Shown in pieces: positions 17,713 through 26,846 of a stretch of 64,000 nt of DNA (its first letter is position 1; each line of letters opens with the position of its first letter). The notes below the pieces were generated by a model. The model was not told the origin of the DNA and ran no database searches. It worked only from the letters and a program-made list of their open reading frames with translations. A program made the position numbers and the translations under genes. The stretch spans positions 1,922,001 through 1,986,000 of the forward strand of contig OY970235.1 of NCBI GenBank assembly GCA_963714145.1, written 5' to 3'. This DNA comes from JBBWZH01 sp035544115. GTDB taxonomy: Bacteria > Actinomycetota > Actinomycetes > Mycobacteriales > CADCTP01.

Positions 17713-19262
17713 TGAGCACCGCCACCAGCTCACAGCTATCCACCGGACGCGACGGGTTCCGGCACCTGCTGCGCGCCGAATGGACCAAGTTCCGCACGGT
17801 CCGCGGCTGGGTCACCGGGATGGCCGTCGCCGGGCTGGCCACCGTGCTGTTCGGGCTGCTCGCCGCGTCCGCCACGCACTCCGCATGCGACGCTCCGCCC
17901 GGTCAGACCTGCGGTTCCGAACCGGTCGGCCCGGCCGGCGAACCGGTGACGGACAAGTTCTACTTCGTCCGCCAGCCGCTGACCGGTGACGGCAGCATCA
18001 CCGCGCGGGTGACCGCGCTGAGCGGCATCATCACCTACCCCCAGTCCAACCCCGACGCCATCGTTCCCGGCGTCGAGCCGTGGACCAAGGCCGGGATCAT
18101 CGTCAAGGACAGCACCACCCAGGGCTCGCCCTACGCGGCCGTCATGGTCACCGGCGACCACGGCGTACGGATGCAGTACAACTACACCCACGACGCGGCC
18201 GGCAGCCCCGGTCCGGTGGCCGCGGCGTCCCCGCGGTGGCTGCGGCTGACCCGCACCGGCGACACGCTCACCGGCTACGAGTCGCCCGACGGCAGCCACT
18301 GGACCACGGTCGGCACGGCCCACCTGCCGGCGTTGGCGACCACCGTGCAGACCGGCCTGTTCGTCGCCTCCCCGGGTGACGTACAGGTGCGGCAGGGTCT
18401 CGGCAGCGGGGCCGCGCTGCACCACACCCAGGCCACCGCGGTCTTCGACCAGGTCAGCCTGCACGGCCAGGCTGCCGGCAGGTGGACCGGCGACGCTATC
18501 GGCGGCGCCAACGGCGCCGACCTGGAGCGCTATCACCCGGCCGGCGTGACGCGGTCGGGCGGCACGTTCACGGTGACCGGGTCCGGCGACATCGCCCCGA
18601 TCGACGACCCCGGCCGGGACATCGAGCGCGCCCTCATCGGCGGGTTCGCCGGGCTGATCGCGATGATCGTGGTGGCGACGCTGTTCGTCACCGCCGAGTA
18701 CCGCCGCGGCCTGATCCGCACCACCCTGGCCGCCAGCCCGCACCGTGGCCGGGTGTTGGCGGCCAAGGCCGTCGTGATCGGCTCGGTCACCTTCGTGACC
18801 GGGCTGCTCGCCACCGCCGTCGCGGTCCCGCTCAGCGAACGGGTGCTGCGCGCCAACGGCGCCCAGATCCGCCCGGTCGGGACGCTGACCGAACTGCGGG
18901 TCATCGCCGGTACCGCGGCGCTGCTCGCCGCCGCGGCCGTCCTCGCCCTCGCCACCGGCGCCAGCACCCGCCGCAGCGCCGTCGCGGTCACCGCCGTCAT
19001 CCTCGCGGTCGTCCTGCCCTACTTCCTCGCGGTCACCTCCGCCGTGCCCACCGGCGCGGCACAGTGGCTGCTGCGGCTCACCCCGGCCGCCGCCTTCGCC
19101 ATCCAGCAGGGCCACCAGCCGTATCCACAGATGTCCGGCGCCTACACCCCGTCGAACGGCTACTTCCCGCTCGCACCATGGGCCGGCCTCGCCGTGCTGT
19201 GCGGCTACACCGCACTCGCCCTCGGCGTCGCCATCCTCCGGTTGCGCCGGAGGGACGCGTGA
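17712..19262 (+). CDS. ABC-2 type permease with inserted extracellular DUF1349/LamG-like beta-sandwich
   Basis: 516 residues; ATG overlaps the ATPase stop (TGATG). A cytoplasmic segment EWTKFRTVRGW, typical of these permeases, precedes the first membrane helix at about 33-52. Between it and the second helix (about 308-327) lies a soluble domain of about 250 residues. Its core (about 85-255) resembles concanavalin-like DUF1349 domains: DGSITARVTALSG, WTKAGIIVKDS, MQYNYTHD, WLRLTRTGDTLTGYESPDG. Five further helices finish the protein. Ordinary ABC-2 permeases of this type are about 250 residues with a short loop here. The inserted domain probably touches substrate, cell wall glycan or an inducing compound outside the cell. 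Confidence 0.88.
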   Translation: MSTATSSQLSTGRDGFRHLLRAEWTKFRTVRGWVTGMAVAGLATVLFGLLAASATHSACDAPPGQTCGSEPVGPAGEPVTDKFYFVRQPLTGDGSITARVTALSGIITYPQSNPDAIVPGVEPWTKAGIIVKDSTTQGSPYAAVMVTGDHGVRMQYNYTHDAAGSPGPVAAASPRWLRLTRTGDTLTGYESPDGSHWTTVGTAHLPALATTVQTGLFVASPGDVQVRQGLGSGAALHHTQATAVFDQVSLHGQAAGRWTGDAIGGANGADLERYHPAGVTRSGGTFTVTGSGDIAPIDDPGRDIERALIGGFAGLIAMIVVATLFVTAEYRRGLIRTTLAASPHRGRVLAAKAVVIGSVTFVTGLLATAVAVPLSERVLRANGAQIRPVGTLTELRVIAGTAALLAAAAVLALATGASTRRSAVAVTAVILAVVLPYFLAVTSAVPTGAAQWLLRLTPAAAFAIQQGHQPYPQMSGAYTPSNGYFPLAPWAGLAVLCGYTALALGVAILRLRRRDA

Positions 19263-20068
19263 GGACGCCACCGGATCCGCACCGGACGGGCCTGCGCACC
19301 GCGCTGCACGCCGAGTGGACCAAGCTGCGCAGCACAGCGGACCCGCTCTGGTTGCTGCTCGCCACCACCGCGTCGACCACCGCGCTCGGCCTCACCGCCG
19401 CCGCCGGCGTCAGCTGCCGATCCGCAGGCTGCGCCGCGGACCCCGCCAGGATCAGTCTGGCCGGGATCAGCCTCGGCCAGGCGGTCGTCGCCGTCCTCGC
19501 CGTGTTCGCGATCGCCGGCGAGTACAGCACCGGCATGATCCGGGTCAGTTTCGCCGCGGTGCCCCGCCGGGGCACGCTCCTCACCGCCAAGGCGCTCGTC
19601 ATCACCGCGGTGGTGCTCGCCGCCGGAACCATCGCCGTACTCGGGTCGGTACTCGCCGGGCGGCTCATCCTGCCCGGCAAGGGCTTCACCCCCGGCCACG
19701 GGTACCCGCCGCTGTCCCTGGCCGACGGCCCGGTGCTGCGCGCCGCCGCCGGCTCGGTCCTCTACCTCGCCCTGATCGCCCTGCTCGCCCTCGGCGTCGC
19801 GACCGCGGTACGCGACTCCGCCGCGGCCATCGGAGCCGTCCTCGGCCTGCTCTACCTGTTCCCGATTCTCGCCGCGGTGGTCACCGACCCGGACTGGTCG
19901 CGGCGCCTGCAACAGATCGGGCCGATGAGCGCGGGGCTCGCCATCCAGGCCACCACCGGCCTGCACGACCTGCCCATCGCCCCATGGGCGGGCCTCGGCG
20001 TACTCACCGCCTGGACCGCCGCCGCGCTCCTCGCCGGCGCCCTGCTACTCCGGCTGCGGGACGCGTAA
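19259..20068 (+). CDS. ABC-2 type permease (second subunit)
   Basis: 269 residues from GTG 19259, whose GTGA overlaps the upstream stop. It carries the same ALHAEWTKLRS entry segment as the first permease and about six membrane helices, plus YSTGMIRVSFAAVPRRG, a conserved intracellular loop in this family. It is the normal-size partner of the enlarged permease upstream, and the two probably form a heterodimer on the ATPase. It lies 45 nt from the converging oxidoreductase gene. Confidence 0.88.
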   Translation: MRTPPDPHRTGLRTALHAEWTKLRSTADPLWLLLATTASTTALGLTAAAGVSCRSAGCAADPARISLAGISLGQAVVAVLAVFAIAGEYSTGMIRVSFAAVPRRGTLLTAKALVITAVVLAAGTIAVLGSVLAGRLILPGKGFTPGHGYPPLSLADGPVLRAAAGSVLYLALIALLALGVATAVRDSAAAIGAVLGLLYLFPILAAVVTDPDWSRRLQQIGPMSAGLAIQATTGLHDLPIAPWAGLGVLTAWTAAALLAGALLLRLRDA

Positions 20069-20113
20069 CCCGAGGGTTCTCATGAACGCGCGGCCGCCGG
20101 CGGGCGGTCTGGC

Positions 20114-20530
20114 TCAGTCGAGGGGGTCGAGTTGGATGATCGGGAACTTGCGGTCGGTGTGGGTCTCGTATGTTGCGGCGTCGGGCCAGTAGGCCCGCCA
20201 GATGCCGTAGAGCCGCTCCCAGTCCGGGGCGGTCGGGCGTACGACGGCGGTTTTCGCCCGGAGGGTGCGGTCGCCGACCTCGATCGTCGTCTCGCCGGAG
20301 CCGGCCTCGATGTTGGCGACCCACACCGGATCGGTGGGCGCGCCGCCCATCGATCCGCAGACCAGGTAGCTGTCGCCGTCGCTCGCGCCGACCAGCGGTG
20401 TCACCCGCTCCGTGCCGGTGCGCCGTCCGAGGTGGTGCAGCAGGACGAGCCGTTTGCCCTCGAACGGGCCGCCGACGACCCCTGCGTTCGTCCGGAAAGT
20501 CGCGATGATCTCGTCGTTCATGCTGGTCAT
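20114..20530 (-). CDS. Deazaflavin (F420)-dependent nitroreductase-family protein
   Basis: 138 residues. ATG 20530 follows GAGGGG; a second ATG three codons later is possible. It has the conserved features of the Ddn-type split beta-barrel family: LLHHLGRRTGTERVTPLV, the middle CGSMGGAPTDPVWVANIEA, and the closing THTDRKFPIIQLDP. Members use F420H2 or bind related cofactors to reduce quinones or nitro compounds, often at the membrane face. No F420 biosynthesis gene lies nearby. It converges on the ABC permease gene. Confidence 0.85.
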   Translation of the reverse strand: MTSMNDEIIATFRTNAGVVGGPFEGKRLVLLHHLGRRTGTERVTPLVGASDGDSYLVCGSMGGAPTDPVWVANIEAGSGETTIEVGDRTLRAKTAVVRPTAPDWERLYGIWRAYWPDAATYETHTDRKFPIIQLDPLD

Positions 20531-20783
20531 GGGCCCCTCGCTGGTTGGACGGCAGCGTCGCCACCAGACAACCAGAGCTCCTGGTGCGCCATTCCTCGGC
20601 CCCCTGCCGGTGGCGTCGGTTGGCGGCTGAGCCGTGCGGCCGGCGACCGCCGGCCGCACGCCGTCGGCCGGGGCGGGTCGTTGTCAGGGTAGGCACAGAA
20701 TCCGGGCGGAGTCGGCGCCGGCCTGTGCTGCCGGTGGGTGGACCGGCTGCCTGTCGGTGGCGTCGTGGATGTTGGGAGTTGCC

Positions 20784-21380
20784 GTGGATGCCGATGAGGT
20801 GTTCCGGGTCATGCCGGTGTTGCGGACCCGGCGGTTGGTGCTGCGCGGCGTGGCCGAGGGTGACGGTCCGGCCCTGTTCGAGCTGTTCTCCGATGATGCG
20901 GTGACGGCCTACTACGCGTGGGACACGTTCACCGATCCGCGGCAGGGCCGGGAGTTGGCCGCCGCGACGGTCGAGCAGTACCGGCAGCGGCAGGCGCTGC
21001 GCTGGGGGTTGCTGCCGGTCGGGACCGACCGGATCGTCGGCACCTGCGGGTACACCCGGTGGGCCCGGGAACACCGGTACGCCGTGCTCGGATTCGACCT
21101 CGCCCGCCGGTACTGGGGCCAGGGCCTGATGTCCGAGGCGGCGACCGCGGTGATCGGCTACGGGTTCGAGCAGTTGGACCTCAACCGCATCGAGGCCACC
21201 GTGCTGGCCGGCAACCTGCCCTCGATCGCGCTACTGACCCGGCACGGGTTCACCCTGGAAGGCCGGCTCGCGCAACGAGCCAGGCACCGCGGCACCTTCC
21301 ACGACATACACATGTACGCCCTGCTCAAATCCGCATGGCCAACCACCGACAGCACGCCGTCGGCGCCGCCAGGAACCTGA
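20784..21380 (+). CDS. GNAT acetyltransferase, RimJ/RimL type
   Basis: 198 residues from GTG 20784, preceded by GGGAG at 5 nt; this puts nine residues before the conserved MPVLRTRRLVLRG strand. The acetyl-CoA loop region reads LARRYWGQGLMSEAATAVIGYGF, followed by LNRIEATVLAGNLPSIALLTRHGFTLEG in two parts, the classic signature of ribosomal-protein or antibiotic N-acetyltransferases. The substrate is unknown. It is a single gene on the plus strand. Confidence 0.88.
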   Translation: MDADEVFRVMPVLRTRRLVLRGVAEGDGPALFELFSDDAVTAYYAWDTFTDPRQGRELAAATVEQYRQRQALRWGLLPVGTDRIVGTCGYTRWAREHRYAVLGFDLARRYWGQGLMSEAATAVIGYGFEQLDLNRIEATVLAGNLPSIALLTRHGFTLEGRLAQRARHRGTFHDIHMYALLKSAWPTTDSTPSAPPGT

Positions 21381-21544
21381 TCGGCCGCAACGGCCCTGGA
21401 CAACGCGGTACGCGACAGATGAGCGCGTCGACCTGTCACCCCGCTGCCGACAAGCCCGGCGGGGTTGCCCCTGGCACGCCCGACCGACCGTCGAATTCTG
21501 GGGAGACCTCATCTCCTGATCTCCCGGACTGGCCGGCAACCCGG

Positions 21545-21790
21545 TCACACCTCGCCCAGAACGGTAAGCCCAGAACGGTAAGCCCAGCTTTGCCGCTCTG
21601 GTGGTGCCGGCACGGATGGGGGTGGGGGAGGTTCAGGTGCGGGTGGCGAGGATGACGGCGCCGCTGCCAGCACCGCGAGCAGCCGGCCTACCGCCGGGAC
21701 GCTGCTGTAGCCGAAGTCATCCGACCTCGCCGCGGCAGTCGCCGCACGCACCAGCGTCGGAACCGCCTCATCGCCGATCAACACAGGCAC
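21545..21790 (-). pseudogene. Degraded methyltransferase remnant (possible)
   Basis: An 81-codon frame starts at GTG 21790 with GGGAG close before it. Residues about 1-42 (VPTLVRAATAAARSDD, then VPAVGRLLAVLAA) resemble the N-terminus of small O-methyltransferase-like proteins just before their SAM-binding GxGxG motif. Beyond that the frame dissolves into a Pro-rich tail and a duplicated 14-nt unit (CAGAACGGTAAGCC at 21557-21570 and 21571-21584). The motif that should follow is absent, so if it was once a gene it is now a fragment. The family assignment is from memory of the pattern. Confidence 0.35.
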
Positions 21791-21875
21791 AACTCCCAGC
21801 CCCGACACCGCACCGCGACACGCTAACCGAAGCCCGCCCAGACAACGTCGTTGCGCATGCGGCCGGGGCCGCGGA

Positions 21876-22616
21876 TCAGCCCGTCCGCTCGCCGAGGTGT
21901 TTGAGCGCCTCCCGGCGGGACAGGCCGGAGAGCCGGTCGGCATGCTGCTGGACGAAGCCGCGCACCCAGTCCGGGTCGGTCCGGGCGTGCTGGCGCAGCG
22001 CCCAGCCGATCGCCTTGCGGATGAAGAAGTCGCGGTCGTCCAGGTTGACCTCGATACAGCCGGCCAGCAACACCAGGTCGGTGTCACCCTTCGACGCCAG
22101 CTGGCAGATGATCGAGGTGCGGCGCAGCCACAGGTCGGCGTCGTCGGCCGCGGCCGCCGACCACTCGCGGATGACCGGCCGGACGGCGTCCGGCTCCGCG
22201 CGCAGGATCGGGCCGACCCGCCTGGAGGCGATCTCGTCCACGTAGTCCCACCACGCGCCGGATCGGATCAGCTCCCGGTACAGCGTGAGCGTCCCGGCAT
22301 CCTGATGGTCGCGGTAGCGCCGGTAGCCGGTCAGCGCGACCGCGGCGTACCGCTCTTCCCGGTACTCCGCCTCGTCCCAGAGCGCCCGGACCGTCGCCTC
22401 CCAGCTGCCCCGGTCCGGCAGCGGATGTTCGGAGAACACCGCAGCCAGCGCTCTCCGGGTGGCCGGCGCGGGCACCCCGAGATAGGGCATCGCCGATTTC
22501 ATGTAGGCCTGCATGCCCGCGGCCCGCGCCGGCTCGGCCACCGCCCGCAGGCCACGCCGCACCGCCGTCACCAGCCGGCGATCCGCGGCCCCCGGGCGGA
22601 GCGGGACTACGTTCAT
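21876..22616 (-). CDS. DNA alkylation repair protein (AlkD-like HEAT-repeat glycosylase)
   Basis: 246 residues made of short helical repeats typical of the AlkC/AlkD family: MQAYMKSAMPYLGVPAPATR at the N-terminus, WDEAEYREERYAAVALTGY, WWDYVDEIASRRVG, and DDRDFFIRKAIGWALRQHAR near the C-terminus. The conserved aromatic and acidic positions that AlkD uses to hold alkylated bases are present in the WWDYVDE and IRKAIGWALR segments. It removes N3- or N7-alkylated purines. The ribosome site is weak. It is a single gene, upstream on the same strand of the truncated methyltransferase-like frame. Confidence 0.88.
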   Translation of the reverse strand: MNVVPLRPGAADRRLVTAVRRGLRAVAEPARAAGMQAYMKSAMPYLGVPAPATRRALAAVFSEHPLPDRGSWEATVRALWDEAEYREERYAAVALTGYRRYRDHQDAGTLTLYRELIRSGAWWDYVDEIASRRVGPILRAEPDAVRPVIREWSAAAADDADLWLRRTSIICQLASKGDTDLVLLAGCIEVNLDDRDFFIRKAIGWALRQHARTDPDWVRGFVQQHADRLSGLSRREALKHLGERTG

Positions 22617-22666
22617 GTCAAATCACCGCCTGGGCTCGGCCCCCGAAGAATCAACGGGGAGAAGTA

Positions 22667-23551
22667 CTAGTTGGCGTGGACGGTGCGGACCAGCAGCCTG
22701 ATCGGCAGTGCGCCCGAGCTGACCGCGGCGGCGAGCGCACGCGCGGTCGTCTGGTTGAAGTTGCCGGTGATCTCGGTAGGGCCGGTGATGCGGTCCTGTA
22801 CCTGCGGGGCGGAGATGACCCGGCCGTCCAGCACGAAGGCAAGCTGGTTGTGCGGGTCGTTCGGGGTGATCGTCGCGTTGTGCGCGCCGGTGTAGTCGGC
22901 GAATGTCCTCTGCGCGGTGCTGGTGAACTCGATCGTGATGGTCCAGCCGCCGGCGTTTGCGCTGAGCTGCGCGGTCGCCTTCTGGATGCCGGTGCCGTCG
23001 ATGATCACGGGTTCCAGCAGCAGTTTCTGGCTGTTGTCCTGGTCGCAGGCGGCCAGCGTCCGGTCCGGCTGGTCGGCGGTGGCCGGGCGGGTGCAGTCCA
23101 GCGCGGCCAGCGCGGCGGCGTCGGCGCCGGTCACGCCCGGATAGTCGGCGCCGGGGTGGCCCGAGCCGGCCGGTGCCGGGAAGGGGCCGGCCCGGACCGG
23201 CCGCAGGCGCAGCACCGTCGGCTCGCCGCTGGCCTTGACCTGGTCGGCGTCGGCGGTCGGGGCGGTCACGACGATCGTGTCGCCGGCGACGTCGACGGTG
23301 GCCGGCTGGACGTCCTCTGCGGCCAACCGGGACCGCAGCACCGCGGCGGCCCGCTGCAACTGCTCGGCGCTCGCAGGGCCGCCGCTGCCGGTGACCCCGG
23401 CGAACGTCACCGCGGTCGTACCGGCCGACCGCCCACCGGCGCCTGTCGAGGTCTCATCCCCGGTGCAACCGCCGACCGCCATAACCACGAAGGCGCCGAG
23501 AACGGCGATCGCCCGTCGCCGGCTTCCGCTGAATCGCCGTCCGCCGCTCAT
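22667..23551 (-). CDS. SecD P1-head-domain lipoprotein
   Basis: 294 residues from ATG 23551 with AGGATGG upstream. The signal peptide ends VMAVGGC with the lipid cysteine at about residue 29. Residues about 60-115 form a small alpha/beta domain (AAAVLRSRLAAEDVQPATVD). The C-terminal half matches the SecD/SecF P1 head: WTITIEFTSTAQRTFADYT, NQLAFVLDGRVISAPQVQ, TGNFNQTTARALAAAVSSGA. In SecDF this head assists late export of proteins. Here it stands alone without the RND membrane part. Stand-alone versions occur in actinomycetes; their function is unknown. It lies downstream of the broken ABC transporter genes but is separated by a terminator. Confidence 0.85.
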   Translation of the reverse strand: MSGGRRFSGSRRRAIAVLGAFVVMAVGGCTGDETSTGAGGRSAGTTAVTFAGVTGSGGPASAEQLQRAAAVLRSRLAAEDVQPATVDVAGDTIVVTAPTADADQVKASGEPTVLRLRPVRAGPFPAPAGSGHPGADYPGVTGADAAALAALDCTRPATADQPDRTLAACDQDNSQKLLLEPVIIDGTGIQKATAQLSANAGGWTITIEFTSTAQRTFADYTGAHNATITPNDPHNQLAFVLDGRVISAPQVQDRITGPTEITGNFNQTTARALAAAVSSGALPIRLLVRTVHAN

Positions 23552-23647
23552 CGCACCATCCTGTGAACTCGATCGCCCGGAGTGGAGCATTCTCCTCGAC
23601 CCGTACCAAACCTCGCCGCGCAGGCGGGTCGGCTTGCCGGCACCACC

Positions 23648-23687
23648 GGAAAGCGCCTGCTCAGGCTGGCCTGAGCAGGAGCTTTCC
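23648..23687 (-). terminator. Hairpin terminator after the broken ABC permease gene
   Basis: GGAAAGC-gc-CTGCTCAGG pairs with CCTGAGCAG-ga-GCTTTCC around a 4-nt loop: 16 paired bases with one symmetric 2-nt bulge, 44 nt beyond the permease stop. Confidence 0.75.
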
Positions 23688-23730
23688 AGCCTCTCGGGCG
23701 CCGGGCAGCCGACGCCGGGCCCGGGTCGGC

Positions 23731-24520
23731 TTAGTTGATCTCGCGGCGTAGGGTCCGGAACAGTCCGGCGGCGAGCGGAATCGCTACCCAGACGGCCACC
23801 GACACGGTGATCTGCGGAAGGTGTCCGGACCATTCGCCCTGCAGGACCCACTCGAAGGTGGTCGACGAGTCGATCCATTCGGCGAGCGAGCTGACCGCGT
23901 AGCCGAGCACCGCGAACGCGGCGGGGAGCGCGAAGCTCAAGGCGATGGCAGCAGCCGAGTTGTGGAACAGCGCACCGAACGCCACCCCCATCAGGACGTT
24001 GAGGAGGACGTACAGCAGGTAGCCGAGGACCACGCCGAGCGTTGAGGTTCGCGTCGAGCTCCCGGCCCGAGGCTGCCGCCGCACCGAGACCCGCGGCGGT
24101 GACCAGCCCGCCGAACACGACGGCGGCGGCGGCGAGCAGCAGCGAGACCGCGACCTTCGCGTTGATGACCCGGCTGCGGCGCGGCTCCTGGGTGAATGTG
24201 GTGAGGACGGTCCGCTGGCTCCACTCGCTGGTCAGCGTCAGGATCGACACCACGGGGAGCAGGATGCTGAGACCGACGCCAGCGAAACCGAGGTAGCTGG
24301 TATAGGTCTGGTCGATCTTCGCGGGGGCGAGTACCGGGGCCAGCATCATGCCGACCGTGGATGCCGCGACCAGGATCAGCAGCCAGCGGGCGGCGCGGGT
24401 GTCGGTCGCCTTGCGCCACTCGACGCGGAGCAGGCGACCGAACGGGATTCCGGCGAGGGGCACCTGCGGCGACGGCGTGCCGGCGGTGCGGTCGGGGCGG
24501 GTCATCGTGGCGTTGGTCAT
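23731..24520 (-). pseudogene. ABC-2 permease with single-base frameshift
   Basis: The N-terminal part (MTNATMTRPDRT, LLRVEWRKATDTRAARWLL and two or three helices ending SGRELDANL) is in one frame, and the C-terminal part (TLGVVLGYLLYVLLNVLMG through FRTLRREIN) is in another. They join perfectly if one base is removed from the TT at 24042-24043. No other defect is visible, so this is a recent mutation or a sequence error. The ATG overlaps the ATPase stop by 4 nt. With the ATPase it would form an ABC exporter controlled by the neighbouring two-component genes. Confidence 0.82.
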
Positions 24521-25438
24521 GCTGCTGCCTCCGGCGCGTGGTCGGGCTTGGTGGCGGTGAGTGAGAAGAAGAGCTGCTCGAGGTCGCCCGCGTCGTCCTG
24601 GCGCAGCTCGGTGAGCGGCACCTGCTGCTCGAGCGCGATGCGCGCGATCAGCTCGGGGGTGACCCGACCGTCCGCCACGTCCACCGTGAAGGTCTGGTCC
24701 GGGCCCGGCCGGTAGTCGATGCGGGCGGCGCGCAGGGCGCGGGCCAGCGCCGCTGGCTCGGGCGTGCGCAGCAGCAGGCTGGAGCTGGCGAGCAGCCGGC
24801 CAGCGGGCCGGAGGCGACGACCGCGCCCTGGGAGATGACGACGAGGTGGTCGACGGTGGCCTGCACCTCGTGCAGCAGGTGGCTGGACAGCAGCACCGTC
24901 CCGCCGCGGTCGGCGAAGTCGCGCAGCAGCCCGCGCATCCAGGCGATGCCCTCGGGGTCCAGCCCGTTCGCCGGCTCGTCCAGGATCAGCACCTCCGGCT
25001 CGCCGACGAGCGTCTGGGCGATACCGAGGCGCTGCCGCATGCCGAGGGAGTAGCCGACCCACCCGGCGGTCGGCCGCGTCGGCCAGCCCGACGAGGTCCA
25101 GCAGCTCGTCCACGCGATCGGTCGGCACGCCGGCCATCCGCGCGGCGATCGTCAGGGTCGCGCGGCCGGTGCGACCGGCGTGCATCGCGGACGGGTCGAG
25201 CAGGGTGCCGACCACCCGGGTCGGGTTGGGCAGCTCGACGAAGGGGCGGCCGGCGATGCGGGACGTCCCGTGGTCGGGCCGGGTGAGGCCGACGATCATC
25301 CGCAGGGTCGTGGACTTTCCCGCGCCGTTGGGCCCGAGGAAGCCGGTGATGGTGCCCGGTTCGCAGTGCAGCGACACGTCACTGCACGACGGGGGCTGCC
25401 GCGGTAGCTCTTGCGTGAGAGCTGGTTGCTGTGATCAT
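24517..25438 (-). pseudogene. ABC transporter ATPase with several frameshifts
   Basis: All motifs are present but in different frames. The N-terminus from ATG 25438 (MITATS, LTKSYRGSP) needs several shifts before DVSLHCEPG. Walker A GPNGAGKST and the following 90 residues are in one frame. The stretch from MRQRLGIAQTLVGEP through Walker B LILDEP and LLSSHLL (24790-25065) is in a second. The C-terminal 90 residues return to the first. An extra base near 25063 and a missing base near 24797 explain the middle segment. The protein would be complete if these were corrected. Confidence 0.82.
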
Positions 25439-25604
25439 GGCGTCAGCGTGGCGGTGGGCGGGGTCTCCGCACATCGCGGCGGCGGGCCACGATCGCCCCG
25501 GCGGAAGGGCGCCCCACCAGGCCGGCGGGTACCGCCTTTCGTCGCGGTGCGGCTCGACTTTCGTGGGGTGCCCGGCCCGCGGGCCGGCCGCCTACGCTCA
25601 GGTC

Positions 25605-26845
25605 ATGTCCGGGCTGCGCAGCGTCTGGGCCCGGGCAGCTGGTGCCGGCGTCGCTGCTGGCACCGGTCGATCCGGCCGCAGCCGGACACGGTCGGTCCCC
25701 GGACGGGGCGCGACTGGGCGGTCGACGTCGTCGGGTTCCTTCTCGCCGCCGCGCTCGGCGGGCTCTTCCTGCGCGGCGGAACTGTCACGACCGGGCCGAG
25801 CCGCTGGCCGACGCCGCAGCATCGTCGTCGACGTCGTCTGCGGGTCGCTGGCCTGCCTGTCGTTGTGGTGGCGGCGACGCTGGCCGCTCGGCGTCGCGCT
25901 GGCCTGTGTCCTGCTGGGGGCGTTCTCGATGTCCGCCACCGTCGCCGGGCTGCTCGCGCTGTTCTCCCTCGCCGTGCACCGCAGCGTCCGGCCGGCGCTG
26001 CTTGTCGCCGCGCTGTGGATCCCGACATCCCTGGTCTTCGCGGTCTACAGCCCGACGGACCGACGCACTGTCGGTGGTCCTGGTCGCCGTCGCGCTCGTG
26101 CTCGCGGCCACCGCGTGGGGCATGTTCGTCCGGGCCCGACGTCAGCTCCTCCTCACGCTGCGCGAGCGTGCCCTGCGCGCGGAGGCCGACCAGCGGCTGC
26201 ACGCCGACCGCGCCCGGATGGCCGAGCGGACCCGGATCGCGCGCGAGATGCACGACGTGCTCGCCCACCGGATCTCACTGATGGCGCTGCACGCCGGTGG
26301 CGCTGGAGGTCCAGCCGGACCTGCCGCCGGAGCACGTGCGGGAGACCGCCGAGCTGCTGCGTTCGACCGCCCGCCAGGCGCTCGAGGAGCTGCGGGGCGT
26401 GATCGGGGTGCTGCGCGAGGAGCCGGGGCAGGAGCCGGCGCCGGCAGCTCCGCAGCCGACGCTGTCGGACATCCCCCGCCTGGTCGAGGAGACCCGCCGG
26501 GCCGGTGCGAAGATCGACTTCGAGATGCGGGTGGACCGCGCCGAGGCCGCGCCCAGCGCGCTGGGCCGCGACGCCTACCGCATCGTGCAGGAGGCGCTCA
26601 CCAACATCCGCAAGCACGCCCGCGGCACGGCGGGGCGGGTGCGGGTCACCGGTGCGGCCGGCAGCGGCCTGCACGTCAGCGTCCGCAACCGCCTGCCGGT
26701 CCACGCGCACGCCGGACCGACGCTGCCGGGTTCCGGCGCCGGACTGCTCGGGCTGCAGGAGCGGGTCACCCTCGCCGGCGGCACGCTGGTGCACGGCCCG
26801 GACGGATCAGGCGACTTCGTGGTGGACGCCGAGTTGCCGTGGTGA
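25605..26845 (+). pseudogene. NarL-type sensor histidine kinase with at least five frameshifts
   Basis: The coding trace switches frame repeatedly: MSGLRSVWARA at ATG 25605, PASLLAPVDPAAAGHGRS, RDWAVDVVGFLLAAALGGLF from about 25705, SIVVDVVCGSLACLSLWW from about 25820, SVVLVAVALVLAATAWGMF from about 26060, and from about 26300 ALEVQPDLPPEHVRE. The dimerisation box EMHDVLAHRISLMALHAG carries the phospho-histidine. The HATPase end (YRIVQEALTNIRKHARG, GSGAGLLGLQERV) is intact. Four or five membrane helices precede the kinase core. TACGCT 6 nt before the ATG suggests a leaderless start. Confidence 0.82.
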
Positions 26846-26846
26846 G

